A stretch of DNA of 32,982 nt from Candidatus Peregrinibacteria bacterium (GTDB lineage Bacteria > Patescibacteriota > Gracilibacteria > CAIRYL01). The position numbers and the translations under genes are program-made. Shown here piece after piece: positions 7,547-15,275 of this stretch. The stretch's first letter is position 1; the number at the start of each line of letters is the position of its first letter. The notes under the pieces were generated by a model that searched no databases, was not told where the DNA came from, and saw only the letters and a list, made by a program, of their open reading frames with translations. The DNA is taken from positions 1 through 32,982 of the forward strand of contig JACRHZ010000048.1 in the NCBI GenBank assembly GCA_016220175.1, written 5' to 3'.

Positions 7547-8725
7547 ATGATAAAGCCTCGTTATCTTCGGCAGTCTATAACTCAAGATCTTAAAGAGAAA
7601 ATGGTCTTTATTGCTGGACCGAGACAGGTGGGGAAGACAACTCTTGCAAAAATAATAGCGGAACAAAATTTTTCACATTCCACGTATTTTAATTGGGACC
7701 ATCGAGGAGATCGAAAAAATATTTTGGATGGGACATTTCCCGCTGCGAGCAAAATCGTAATTTTTGATGAACTTCATAAATATCGAGGATGGAAAAATTA
7801 CATAAAAGGTATTTTTGATACATACAAAGATCAATTTTCTATTCTTGTTACTGGCAGTGCGCGCCTGGATATATATCGAAAAGGCGGAGATTCTCTTCTT
7901 GGACGATATCATTCCTATCGTCTTCATCCATTTTCACTCGCTGAAATAGTTTCAAAAGAAACGCTCCATGATGAAATATTTCGCGAACTCTCATTCCCAA
8001 AATCAAAAAAAACGAAAGAAGCATTTGATGCTCTCTTTAAATTTGGAGGATTTCCAGAGCCCCTTTTCCATCAAACAGAAAAAGCATTGAGACGTTGGCA
8101 AAATGAACGAGTCGATCGGCTCATTAAAGAAGATATTCGGGACATTGAGTTCGTTCGGGATATGTCCGCATTGCAGGTTCTTGTGGAGCTTCTTTTGGAA
8201 CGAGCAGGGGGAAGATTGTCTTTAAATTCCATAAGCACTGACCTCAATGTAAACCATAAAACAGCCTCTCTCTGGGTGGATATTTTAGAACGTTTTTATT
8301 ATCATTTTCGCATCTATCCGTTTTCATTTCACACGATTAAATCACTCCGAAAAGAGCCAAAACTGTATCTCTGGGATTGGTCACCAATTGGTGATGAAGG
8401 GCATAAATTTGAAAATATGGTCGCTTCTCATCTTCTCAAATTCATTCATTTTTTGTGTGATGCAGAAGGACACAAGGCAGAGCTTTTTTATCTTCGAGAT
8501 AGAGAAGGAAGGGAAGTTGATTTTTTGGTTACAATCAATAAAAAACCTTGGTTTGCAGTAGAGGCAAAACTTTCTGAAAAAACTCCTTCAAAACACCTGC
8601 ATTATTTTAAAGAACGCCTCAAAATTCCTTTTGTATACCAAGTTGTCGCGCTCCCACATATAGATATTCTCCAAAGCGGGATTCGAGTGATGAGCGCCAA
8701 TCAATTTTTTATGGGTCTTATTTGA
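7547..8725 (+). CDS. AAA_14/DUF4143-family ATPase
   Basis: The 392-residue protein carries Walker A GPRQVGKTTLAK near residue 24 and Walker B VIFDELHKY near 68. A sensor-like VTGSARLD follows near 100. A winged-helix-like middle part comes next, and the C-terminal DUF4143 domain ends in EVDFLV...WFAVEAKLS. That last D...ExK pattern is the core of a PD-(D/E)xK nuclease-like fold, although in this family nuclease activity is not established. Such ATPases are widespread, often single-gene and mobile, and their role is unknown. The frame is open back to 7439, but the promoter lies inside that stretch, so ATG 7547 is the start. It has no partner gene on its strand. Confidence 0.9.
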   Translation: MIKPRYLRQSITQDLKEKMVFIAGPRQVGKTTLAKIIAEQNFSHSTYFNWDHRGDRKNILDGTFPAASKIVIFDELHKYRGWKNYIKGIFDTYKDQFSILVTGSARLDIYRKGGDSLLGRYHSYRLHPFSLAEIVSKETLHDEIFRELSFPKSKKTKEAFDALFKFGGFPEPLFHQTEKALRRWQNERVDRLIKEDIRDIEFVRDMSALQVLVELLLERAGGRLSLNSISTDLNVNHKTASLWVDILERFYYHFRIYPFSFHTIKSLRKEPKLYLWDWSPIGDEGHKFENMVASHLLKFIHFLCDAEGHKAELFYLRDREGREVDFLVTINKKPWFAVEAKLSEKTPSKHLHYFKERLKIPFVYQVVALPHIDILQSGIRVMSANQFFMGLI

Positions 8726-8793
8726 GAAAAAAAGAAGAGAATTTACGGGATATCAATTACAAAAGTGTGAGTGTGAGAATTGAGTAGTCAGGG

Positions 8794-8819
8794 AAAAAAT
8801 TTGCGTTAGCAAATTTTTT
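8794..8819. terminator. Perfect AT-rich hairpin after the ATPase gene
   Basis: AAAAAATTTGC (8794-8804) pairs perfectly with GCAAATTTTTT (8809-8819) around loop GTTA. With a run of A on one side and T on the other it could terminate transcription from both directions: the ATPase on plus and tmRNA read-through on minus. Confidence 0.75.
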
Positions 8820-8830
8820 CAAGAGGTCCT

Positions 8831-9011
8831 TCGACTCCTCCGCTAAAGCGGAGGCGCTGAGGACACGCAGTGTCTTTCCTCCTCGACTCGCCCGCCTTCG
8901 CTGGCTCGCTCGGAGCAAATTTAACTGTGGCGTGCCATTCGAAGCGTCAGCAGTAAATTGCTTAACGATTGCCCTTCTTCGCTAAAGCTACGAAGGGCAT
9001 TCTTCGCTGAC
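8831..9011. repeat. Cluster of GC-rich palindromic repeats downstream of tmRNA
   Basis: The gap between the ATPase and tmRNA has no gene but several hairpins. The TCCGCTAAAGCGGA core lies at 8839-8852, extended to CTCCTCCGC/GCGGAG. GACAC-GCA-GTGTC lies near 8862-8874. GCCCTTC (8971-8977) pairs with GAAGGGC (8992-8998) and is, on the other strand, the same unit as 371-399. The first two families also occur beside tRNA-Leu. This looks like a small array of dispersed palindromes of REP/BIME type. Confidence 0.65.
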
Positions 9012-9021
9012 GCGAAGAATG
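8998..9021 (-). terminator. Hairpin at the tmRNA 3' end
   Basis: CATTCTTCGC (8998-9007) pairs perfectly with GCGAAGAATG (9012-9021) around TGAC. It overlaps the encoded CCA of tmRNA by two bases. It may act in termination or 3' processing. No T tract follows on the minus strand. Confidence 0.55.
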
Positions 9022-9510
9022 GTGGAGATGGGGGGAATTGAACCCCCGTCCAGAAAGGCGAACCCAAAACTTCTACCAAATCATAGTTCCTTTTGATTTT
9101 CCTTTTCCATAATAGAAAAAGAACAAAAATTTATGAAAAAGTCATATTTGATCGTACAAAAAGGCTTTCAAATAGGGAAACCAAGACTTTTTGTTCTGGA
9201 GAAATGACACTTCATTCTCCGTTTCCAGAAGAACAAAAGACGAAGCGTCTCCGGAGCAGAGCTCAACGGAGATAAATTGGAAACTAAAAAAGTTACTTTA
9301 GGCAGCTACAGGAATTGAAGCGTAAGCTTCACTCTGCATTGCGAATCGCTCCCCAAGGGAAGCGACAGCTCTTTTTGCAGTTTGTCCAATTTTTGAAAGT
9401 GACGTAGCACTTATGGTACCACTTTTCGGATCTGCGGGGAGAAAAATGGTGAATCCCCGGATGGCAGTTTTGAACTCGGCTAATCTTCCTGTCGAATGCC
9501 GGTCATCCCC
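9020..9510 (-). ncRNA. ssrA: tmRNA (SsrA), unusually long, with a 36-codon tag
   Basis: tmRNA frees stalled ribosomes and adds a degradation tag. The 5' end GGGGATG (9510-9504) pairs with CATCTCC near the 3' end, followed by A and an encoded CCA (9020-9022). The T arm GGGGG-TTCAATT-CCCCC is present. Pseudoknot 1 is clear: CGGGGA/TCCCCG plus ACCATTTTTC/GAAAAGTGGT, within 9418-9459. A tag frame starts nine bases after it at GCT (9408-9406) and runs 36 codons to TAA (9298-9300). It begins ATSLSKIGQT and ends YASIPVAA. Tags are usually 8-35 residues, so this one is at or just above the top of the range. Total length, 491 bases, is also above the usual 350-400. No split (two-piece) form is indicated. 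Confidence 0.93.
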
Positions 9511-9557
9511 ATGATATTAATGAGCGCATGTTTTATTTTCTCATATTTTTGGGATTT

Positions 9558-9590
9558 ATGGAAGAGACGCGATTAATCGCGTCTTTCCAT
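9558..9590 (-). terminator. Palindromic terminator after the small membrane protein gene
   Basis: AGACGCGATTAATCGCGTCT (9565-9584) is a perfect palindrome. Outer arms ATGGAA (9558-9563) and TTCCAT (9585-9590) extend the stem around one bulged base. It lies just after the stop at 9597 on the minus strand and just upstream of tmRNA. Confidence 0.65.
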
Positions 9591-9596
9591 GAATAT

Positions 9597-9989
9597 TTAC
9601 ACCTGTGCGACAAATCCAAAATATCCGAGAACACATCCGAGAACGATAACAAAAATTCCTCCAACCGTCAGAATATGTTTTATTTTCAGGAAAATTTTCA
9701 TAATTTTCATCATATCCTGTGGAGCAAGAAGAAGCATGAGTCCCTTCACAAGAGATCCCCATCCAAGAAGAGTAATTATGACTTCCCAGCGCATTTCCCA
9801 CACGTTATGGTATGTAGCAATAAGGAATCCGATAATGAGCGCCATCATGCCGCCCAAAAACATCCCTACTATACTTTCAGAAAGTTCTTCTAAAAGCTTA
9901 CGATAGTGATTTTTATTGAATAAAAAACCAACGCCGATGACAACATATACGAGCGAAAGAAGCTTCGCAATAAAAATGGATAAGCTCAT
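9597..9989 (-). CDS. Small four-helix membrane protein, unknown function
   Basis: The 130-residue protein is almost entirely hydrophobic with about four membrane helices: residues 4-24, 41-60, 70-88 and 105-126. Short polar links such as NKNHYRKLLEEL and APQDMMKIMK separate them. No catalytic motif or named domain is recognised. Proteins of this size and pattern (a Y-RK-E segment after the first helix, then GG-ALIIG and a WGSL-KG turn) are common in CPR genomes as orphans. It follows another membrane protein gene on the same strand after 49 bases and probably shares its transcript. The ATG at 9989 is preceded by a pyrimidine-rich tract. Confidence 0.72.
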   Translation of the reverse strand: MSLSIFIAKLLSLVYVVIGVGFLFNKNHYRKLLEELSESIVGMFLGGMMALIIGFLIATYHNVWEMRWEVIITLLGWGSLVKGLMLLLAPQDMMKIMKIFLKIKHILTVGGIFVIVLGCVLGYFGFVAQV

Positions 9990-10038
9990 AAGGTTTGGGA
10001 AAAGAGAAAAAAATCAAAAAGAACGCGGAGAGAGGCGA

Positions 10039-10509
10039 TCATTTTTGCTTCTTTCGAAAGAGCAGCGTCTTGACCTCAGAAAATTTCTTTTCGGTAAAAA
10101 CAAGGTAAGAAAAAAATCCAGAAAGAACGAGGTCCACCCAAAATCCAAAACCGATGATGCTGAAATAAAAATTCGAACTGAGAAGCCATAAAACTGGTCC
10201 CGCAAAAATAGCTCCTGCCAATATCTTCTCCATCATTTTTTGCTCCATTCCCATGTCTGGGATTTTTATTCCCGCCATCGGCAGTATCTTCACGGCAAGA
10301 TAGAGAATGCTCCCCAAAAAAGTGAGATTTCCATATGACCTGAGACCATTTCTTGAGAAGTACACTATGCTTCCATACTGTCCATATGAATACGATTCCC
10401 AGGGAAAAAACAAAAACATGAGAATCCCAAAAACCAGAATGAGCAAATACTTCTCATCAGAAGTTGATTTTTTCCAAGATTCTTTGAGTTTCTGTACTTC
10501 AGCAGGCAT
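10039..10509 (-). CDS. Hypothetical membrane protein
   Basis: The 156-residue protein (from ATG 10509) starts with a charged segment, MPAEVQKLKESWKKS. Helices follow near 22-38 (LLILVFGILMFLFF), 62-80, 100-118 (AGAIFAGPVLWLLSS) and 120-140, and the tail is basic (LLFRKKQK). The frame is open to a TTG at 10551, which gives an unlikely basic extension. No family is recognised. It lies divergent to ruvX, with 86 bases between, and upstream of the other small membrane protein on the same strand. Confidence 0.7.
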   Translation of the reverse strand: MPAEVQKLKESWKKSTSDEKYLLILVFGILMFLFFPWESYSYGQYGSIVYFSRNGLRSYGNLTFLGSILYLAVKILPMAGIKIPDMGMEQKMMEKILAGAIFAGPVLWLLSSNFYFSIIGFGFWVDLVLSGFFSYLVFTEKKFSEVKTLLFRKKQK

Positions 10510-10595
10510 ATGTGTGGGAAAAATCCCTTTTTTTATACTCTTTCTTCTCAAATTTGTAAATCATAATACAATGGTACTGCATTCTTTTTCTTTTC

Positions 10596-11036
10596 ATGAA
10601 AATTCTCGCCCTCGATATCGGTCATAAACGTATTGGAACGGCAATTGGAGATTCAAAAATCGGAATTGCATTTCCGCAAGAAATCCTCGTGACTTCCGAC
10701 TCAAAAAACAATATATTTTCTGAAATTTTTAAAATGGTTGAAAAAAATGCCATCACAAAAATACTCGTGGGGTATCCTAAAAATTTTTCAAATGAAGGCG
10801 ATGAGCAGTGTGAACGCTGCCGAGATTTTGCTGATAATTTTGAAGACTATCTTCAATCGCTCGGAAAAAAAATTCCAGTCGATTTTATTTCAGAAGGAAT
10901 TTCTACCCAAATTGCTACCAAAAAATTGAGAGGAATTGGATTTTCGGAAAAAGATCAGCGTGGACAGAAGGATTCCATCGCTGCCGCCGTATTTTTACAG
11001 GAATATTTGGATCAGAAAATTATCAGTGATGAGTAG
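10596..11036 (+). CDS. ruvX: RuvX/YqgF-type Holliday junction resolvase
   Basis: The 146-residue protein has the RNase H-like fold of YqgF. The first acidic residue lies in LALDIGHKRIGTAIGD (residues 4-19). KILVGYPKNF follows near 54, then SEGISTQIA near 98 and the final acid in QKDSIAAAVFLQEYL near 127. The family acts in 16S rRNA end processing in E. coli and as a putative junction resolvase. Length is normal (about 140). A possible -10 TACAAT lies at 10567-10572. The ATG is preceded by ttctttttcttttc with no Shine-Dalgarno site. It converges on the antiporter gene with 14 bases between the stops. Confidence 0.9.
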   Translation: MKILALDIGHKRIGTAIGDSKIGIAFPQEILVTSDSKNNIFSEIFKMVEKNAITKILVGYPKNFSNEGDEQCERCRDFADNFEDYLQSLGKKIPVDFISEGISTQIATKKLRGIGFSEKDQRGQKDSIAAAVFLQEYLDQKIISDE

Positions 11037-11050
11037 TCAGTCGTGAGGAA

Positions 11051-12850
11051 TCAAAGTCTTTTTTTTGAACTCATGACGATTTTTTTCGCCTCAATTTTCT
11101 CTATTATTTCTTTCAAGCGAAGTTTGTTGAGGTTGTGAAGAAAAAGGGCGATTTCATTATCGCTCAGGTGTTTGTCGAAAGAAATTTGTTCGGAAAGGGG
11201 AACATGCTGAAATTCTTTTTCAAGTTCATAAATCTCCTTATTAATATGATGGATATGGCTCGCTCCAAGATATGGTTTTAAAATAACGTAATCAACTCCT
11301 TTGTTAAAAATTTCAATTCCATCTCGACCAGAATCAGCAGTCGCGATAATAATGGGTTTTTGTTTGAGCTTTAATCTTTCTATATATCGAAGAATGAAGA
11401 AATTATCTTCAATATTTGGAAGAGTGCTGATAATGACCTCGGCATCTTCTAAGTTCAAATTTTCGAGAAGCTCCGCATCTTCAGCGTCTCCGAACATACA
11501 ATTTATTTTCTTCGTAATGAGTTTTCGGATCACATGATTGTCGTGGTCAACTACAATATAATCATCTTTAAAGCCCAAAATTTGTTCCAAAACCTGCTCT
11601 CCCACCTGACCACATCCGAAAAGAATAATATGATGCGCAAGAGCTTTTTTCATTTTTCCCACATTTTTTGGTTTTCTGAATTCGAAATAAGAAAGCACGG
11701 GTTTCAAAAAATTATAGAGAGCATTGTTATATGTCATCATGTACGATGAAAGCACCATTGTTCCCATTCCAATAAGCGCGATCATCGAAGTAATTTCTTC
11801 GGAAAGATGTCCGAGTCTATTTCCCAGGGCAATAATAACGAGTGAAAATTCGCTGATATTTGCCAGAATAAGTCCCGTAAAAAATGCAGTTCGTTTGTCA
11901 TAGCCCATAACGCCCATAAGAAGAACGACCAGAAGAGGTTTTCCGATGAGAACAAAAATCGAAAGAACGATGAGCGGAAAAAGAAGATTTGTAGCACCAC
12001 TAAAGATCATTTTCGCTCCGAGTGCTGCAAAGAAAATAGTGATGAAAAAATCTCTGAGCACTTTTGTCTTCGCATTAATTTCAAAGGTGTACGGAAGATT
12101 TGCGAGACTGATCCCCGCGATGAATGCGCCAATTTCCATAGAAAATCCGATTTTCAGAGAAAGAAGAGAAATCACAAAACACCAGCTCAGGCTAAAAAGC
12201 ACGAGGAGTTCATGCGATGAAGCAATAACATTGTAGAGATATTTGAGAATTTTTTTCGAAATAAGCATTGTCATAATAGCAAGGAGAATTCCCCTCACAA
12301 ATATTCCGCTAAAATGCCATATATCGAATCCAAATCCTCCTTCTTGAAATCCCGCGAGAAGAAGAAGTGCCAAGATAGCAAGAACGTCCTGTATAATTAA
12401 AATTCCAATGGAAATTTGTCCATAAAGAGAGTGAGTATCACGCTTATCTGACAAGATTTTTACGGCAATAACAGTACTCGAAAATGTCAGAGCAACAGAA
12501 ATATAAAGACTCTGAATTGTGCGAAAACCAAATATTTTCACCAAAAGAATTCCAATAATTCCAGTGAGAACAACTTGTCCAATCCCTCCAAGAAGCGATA
12601 CAAAACCTAATTCTTTGAGCCTCGGAACGCTCATTTCGAGTCCGACGAGAAAGAGCATCAGAATAATTCCGATATTTGCAGTCCCCTGAATAAATTCGGG
12701 ATCTTGTATGAGTCCAAATCCAAATGGTCCAATTGCAACTCCTGCGATGAGATAAGCAAGGATGAGTGGCTGCTTCAAGGAATATGAAATTACCGCCACC
12801 ACCGCAGAAGAAACAATAACGAGCCCGATATCAAACGTAACCTGCTCCAT
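11051..12850 (-). CDS. Kef/CPA2-type cation:proton antiporter with RCK domain
   Basis: The 599-residue protein has 12-13 membrane helices over about 385 residues. Within them are the CPA2 motifs GVAIGPFGFGL, LFLVGLEM, and LTFSSTVIAVKIL with GQISIGILIIQDV. An RCK_N (TrkA-N) domain begins near residue 405 (HHIILFGCGQVGEQVL), with a GxGxxG nucleotide site and VVDHD. No clear RCK_C domain follows. Such proteins exchange K+ or Na+ for protons and are gated by bound nucleotide. The gene starts 12 bases after the dehydrogenase gene and is probably its operon partner. KefC in enteric bacteria is gated by glutathione adducts, but nothing here shows that. Confidence 0.92.
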   Translation of the reverse strand: MEQVTFDIGLVIVSSAVVAVISYSLKQPLILAYLIAGVAIGPFGFGLIQDPEFIQGTANIGIILMLFLVGLEMSVPRLKELGFVSLLGGIGQVVLTGIIGILLVKIFGFRTIQSLYISVALTFSSTVIAVKILSDKRDTHSLYGQISIGILIIQDVLAILALLLLAGFQEGGFGFDIWHFSGIFVRGILLAIMTMLISKKILKYLYNVIASSHELLVLFSLSWCFVISLLSLKIGFSMEIGAFIAGISLANLPYTFEINAKTKVLRDFFITIFFAALGAKMIFSGATNLLFPLIVLSIFVLIGKPLLVVLLMGVMGYDKRTAFFTGLILANISEFSLVIIALGNRLGHLSEEITSMIALIGMGTMVLSSYMMTYNNALYNFLKPVLSYFEFRKPKNVGKMKKALAHHIILFGCGQVGEQVLEQILGFKDDYIVVDHDNHVIRKLITKKINCMFGDAEDAELLENLNLEDAEVIISTLPNIEDNFFILRYIERLKLKQKPIIIATADSGRDGIEIFNKGVDYVILKPYLGASHIHHINKEIYELEKEFQHVPLSEQISFDKHLSDNEIALFLHNLNKLRLKEIIEKIEAKKIVMSSKKRL

Positions 12851-12862
12851 GAATAATAAAAA

Positions 12863-13840
12863 TTAGAGACCCCGAACTTGATGAAAAAGCTTTCCCTGAC
12901 CTAGAAATACGTGAATGGACATAATTCCTTCAGCGTACATTTTTTGCATGGAATCATCGGCATAAAAAGCGATATGAGGTGTGATGATGACTCTTGGATG
13001 GTGAATAAGATTCTGATCTTTCTCAATATTTTGTTCGTGTTCCAAAACATCAAGAGCAGCATACGCAATTTTTCCAGAGATAAGCCCATTCAGAAGAGCT
13101 TTTGTATCAATAATGCCACCTCTCGCCGTATTTACGAGAATAACGCCGTCTTTCATTTTTTTGATAGTTTTCGCATTCACTATGTGTTTTGTATTTTTGA
13201 GAAGGGGAACATGAAAGGAAATGATATCGCTCTTTCTCCATATTTTTTCCAAAGAAACATATTCAAAATGACTTTCCCGCGCAAGACTCTCATCCGGATT
13301 CGGGTCATACGCAATGACATTCATAAGGAATCCGAGCGAGGCAATACGTGCAACATTTTTCCCGATTTTTCCCATTCCGACAATTCCCAGAGTTTTTCCT
13401 TGGAGGGCAATTCCGCGAAGACCGTGGTAGTCAAAGTTTTTCTGCCCCACGCGAATTTCGCCAGCGCCTATTTGTCTTATAGAAGAGAGCAATATTGCGA
13501 AAACATGCTCAGCGATAACATGTGATCCATAATCAGGGACATTACAGACCGGAATACTTCGTTCCTGAGCAGCACGGAGGTCAATGTGGTTATATCCAAC
13601 AGATCTCGTCACAACGAGTTTGAGATTTTTGAGTCCATAGATAACTTTTTTCGTAATGGGAGAATAGATGAAGATGCAGAGCACCTCAGCATTGGGATAT
13701 TTTTTGATAATTTGTTCATCCGTAAGAACCGTATTCTCAATTTTTGCTTGAGGAAAAGCCTTGAGAATAGTTTTTTCATCTTCTGTATCTACCTCGAGAA
13801 ATACAATATTTTCAGGAGAAATTTTTTGTTTTTTGGACAT
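12863..13840 (-). CDS. D-2-hydroxyacid dehydrogenase, NAD-dependent
   Basis: The 325-residue protein belongs to the D-isomer-specific 2-hydroxyacid dehydrogenase family (D-lactate or D-glycerate type). The Rossmann motif GIVGMGKIGKN lies near residue 150. The catalytic Arg sits in NTARGG near 237, Glu in LDVLEHE near 265 and His in ITPHIAFYADD near 290. The N-terminus has TRSVGYNHIDL, also typical. The likely reaction is reduction of pyruvate to D-lactate with NADH, which would regenerate NAD in a fermenting cell, but substrate cannot be read from motifs. It has its own promoter and runs into the antiporter gene. Confidence 0.9.
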   Translation of the reverse strand: MSKKQKISPENIVFLEVDTEDEKTILKAFPQAKIENTVLTDEQIIKKYPNAEVLCIFIYSPITKKVIYGLKNLKLVVTRSVGYNHIDLRAAQERSIPVCNVPDYGSHVIAEHVFAILLSSIRQIGAGEIRVGQKNFDYHGLRGIALQGKTLGIVGMGKIGKNVARIASLGFLMNVIAYDPNPDESLARESHFEYVSLEKIWRKSDIISFHVPLLKNTKHIVNAKTIKKMKDGVILVNTARGGIIDTKALLNGLISGKIAYAALDVLEHEQNIEKDQNLIHHPRVIITPHIAFYADDSMQKMYAEGIMSIHVFLGQGKLFHQVRGL

Positions 13841-13866
13841 CTGGGAAGGGAAAATGTATTCCCTCC

Positions 13867-13895
13867 ATTATATCATAAAAATGACGAAGAATGAA
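13867..13895 (-). promoter_or_regulatory. Promoter of the dehydrogenase-antiporter pair
   Basis: On the minus strand TATAAT (13872-13867) is preceded by TGA, an extended -10, and by a weak -35 TTCATT (13895-13890) with 17 bases between. Transcription should begin near 13860, about 20 bases before the ATG. Confidence 0.65.
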
Positions 13896-13904
13896 GGCAA
13901 ATTT

Positions 13905-15170
13905 CTATGAAAACGTCAAGACCTCTGGAGCAAAAATAAGAAGTGTCCCGAGAATAAGCATCAGGATTCCTCCGATTATGTTTGAAGCTCGTGCATACTT
14001 GTGAGTAATTCCAATTTTCTCAATGGAATACAGCGCAATTCCAAAAACAATAAAGTCATCGAACATATACGCAAAAATATAAATAACGATGTACCAAATT
14101 TTTTCCAAGATAGGAAGAACGGAAAGATGGAGAATTTGCGTAAATGTTTGAGGAATTCCAATAGAGCATGCAAATTCGATAATGTTTACAGAAAAAGCGA
14201 GCGCAAGAATTCCAAAAAAGGTCACAATAGTGAGTGGAGAATGCGCAATAGCCTGAATTTTGTTCGTAATTTTTTTCTTCTGTTCAGAGCTCGTTACTTT
14301 ACAGGTTCCATCAGAGAAGGTTCCTTCGTACAGGAAAAAGAATCCCGATCCAAGAGCAACAAAGCCAACAATTGGGGTGATCCATGCATCAAGTCCTACA
14401 AAATTCCAAGTGGAAAACCACAGTGTTAAAATCATCGCGTACATAATGGCTTCTGCGAGAAGAAAAATTCCCGCGACCACAAACATTTTGAATCGATCTC
14501 CAATTTGAATAAGTGCGAGGAGAAAAACAATAAGTACCCACATCGCACATGGATTGAATCCATCGATAAGCCCGAGGATAAAAGAAAGCGCTGAGGGACT
14601 TTTTAACTCGGCAAGATCGAGAGGTCCCCACAGTGGAACATTGACAATGAGCGAAGTAGCTGCGCATTCTGTGCTATTTGCATCACATACTGATGCTTCA
14701 TAATCGTAGACGCGAAGATTGTCTTTTTGTGCCCATGCTTCGCGGAAAGTGAGCAATGAACTTTTGGAATTATACGCTTTCTTGATCTTTGCCCCCATAT
14801 TTTCTGCAGAATCAAATCCTACGAAAATTTCATCGCCAACAATGGTAATCGGTGTACTCTTTGAAAGATTATATTTTTTGGTGAGTTCTAGGAACATTTT
14901 TCCGGCTTCTTTACTTTTTTCAATATCGAGTATTTGAATGGAAAAATTTGGATTTTCCTTTTTCCACTCAGCTAAAAATTTCTTTTCATCTCGGCAATGT
15001 CCGCACTTTTCCCTCGAAAACATCGAAATCACCGCAGTATCATTTTGTACATCTTCAAGAGCAGGGGAAAAACTTTGGTATATATACGATCCGATAGTTC
15101 CCAACAGGAAAATTCCGGCAAATATGTAAAACAAAATTTCTCTCTTTGAAGAAAACGAAAAAAATTTCAT
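13905..15170 (-). CDS. Membrane thioredoxin-like / CcdA-DsbD-type fusion
   Basis: From ATG 15170 the protein has 421 residues. An N-terminal membrane anchor (11-32) is followed by a thioredoxin/glutaredoxin-like domain with the redox motif CGHC at 56-59 and KSTPITIVGDE as the cis-Pro region. A linker with two more cysteines (SVCDANSTEC) follows. Then comes a six-helix domain from about 185, with FNPCAMW near 205 and ACSIGIPQ near 335, cysteines placed as in CcdA/DsbD. The domain order suggests electrons pass through the membrane domain to the outside redox domain. The frame is open to a TTG at 15197, which would add nine residues. A flavin reductase gene is divergent to it and could supply electrons; that link is inferred. 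Confidence 0.85.
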   Translation of the reverse strand: MKFFSFSSKREILFYIFAGIFLLGTIGSYIYQSFSPALEDVQNDTAVISMFSREKCGHCRDEKKFLAEWKKENPNFSIQILDIEKSKEAGKMFLELTKKYNLSKSTPITIVGDEIFVGFDSAENMGAKIKKAYNSKSSLLTFREAWAQKDNLRVYDYEASVCDANSTECAATSLIVNVPLWGPLDLAELKSPSALSFILGLIDGFNPCAMWVLIVFLLALIQIGDRFKMFVVAGIFLLAEAIMYAMILTLWFSTWNFVGLDAWITPIVGFVALGSGFFFLYEGTFSDGTCKVTSSEQKKKITNKIQAIAHSPLTIVTFFGILALAFSVNIIEFACSIGIPQTFTQILHLSVLPILEKIWYIVIYIFAYMFDDFIVFGIALYSIEKIGITHKYARASNIIGGILMLILGTLLIFAPEVLTFS

Positions 15171-15211
15171 AGGAGATGAAGAGAAAATCCAGAACAAAAA
15201 CAGACCGCATC

Positions 15212-15240
15212 ATGGTATCAGAAAGAATCCAGAAATCCAA
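15212..15240 (-). promoter_or_regulatory. Promoter of the thioredoxin/CcdA-like gene
   Basis: TTGGAT (15240-15235) and TACCAT (15217-15212) are 17 bases apart on the minus strand, with TGA before the -10. Its -35 box directly abuts the -35 box of the plus-strand promoter at 15241. Confidence 0.65.
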
Positions 15241-15269
15241 TGTTCAAATTCAGTAAAATTCAGTATTAT
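15241..15269 (+). promoter_or_regulatory. Divergent promoter of the flavin oxidoreductase, leaderless
   Basis: A weak -35 TGTTCA (15241-15246) and -10 TATTAT (15264-15269) are 17 bases apart. The ATG at 15276 falls exactly where transcription would begin. The back-to-back layout with the minus-strand promoter suggests joint control of the two redox genes. Confidence 0.5.
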
Positions 15270-15275
15270 TTCGGC

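Noticed and set aside
9093-9275. Open frame of 60 codons on the plus strand
   Set aside because: It lies antisense within tmRNA.
9528-9906. Two plus-strand open frames
   Set aside because: They are antisense to the small membrane protein gene and contain codons and residues unlike its neighbours.
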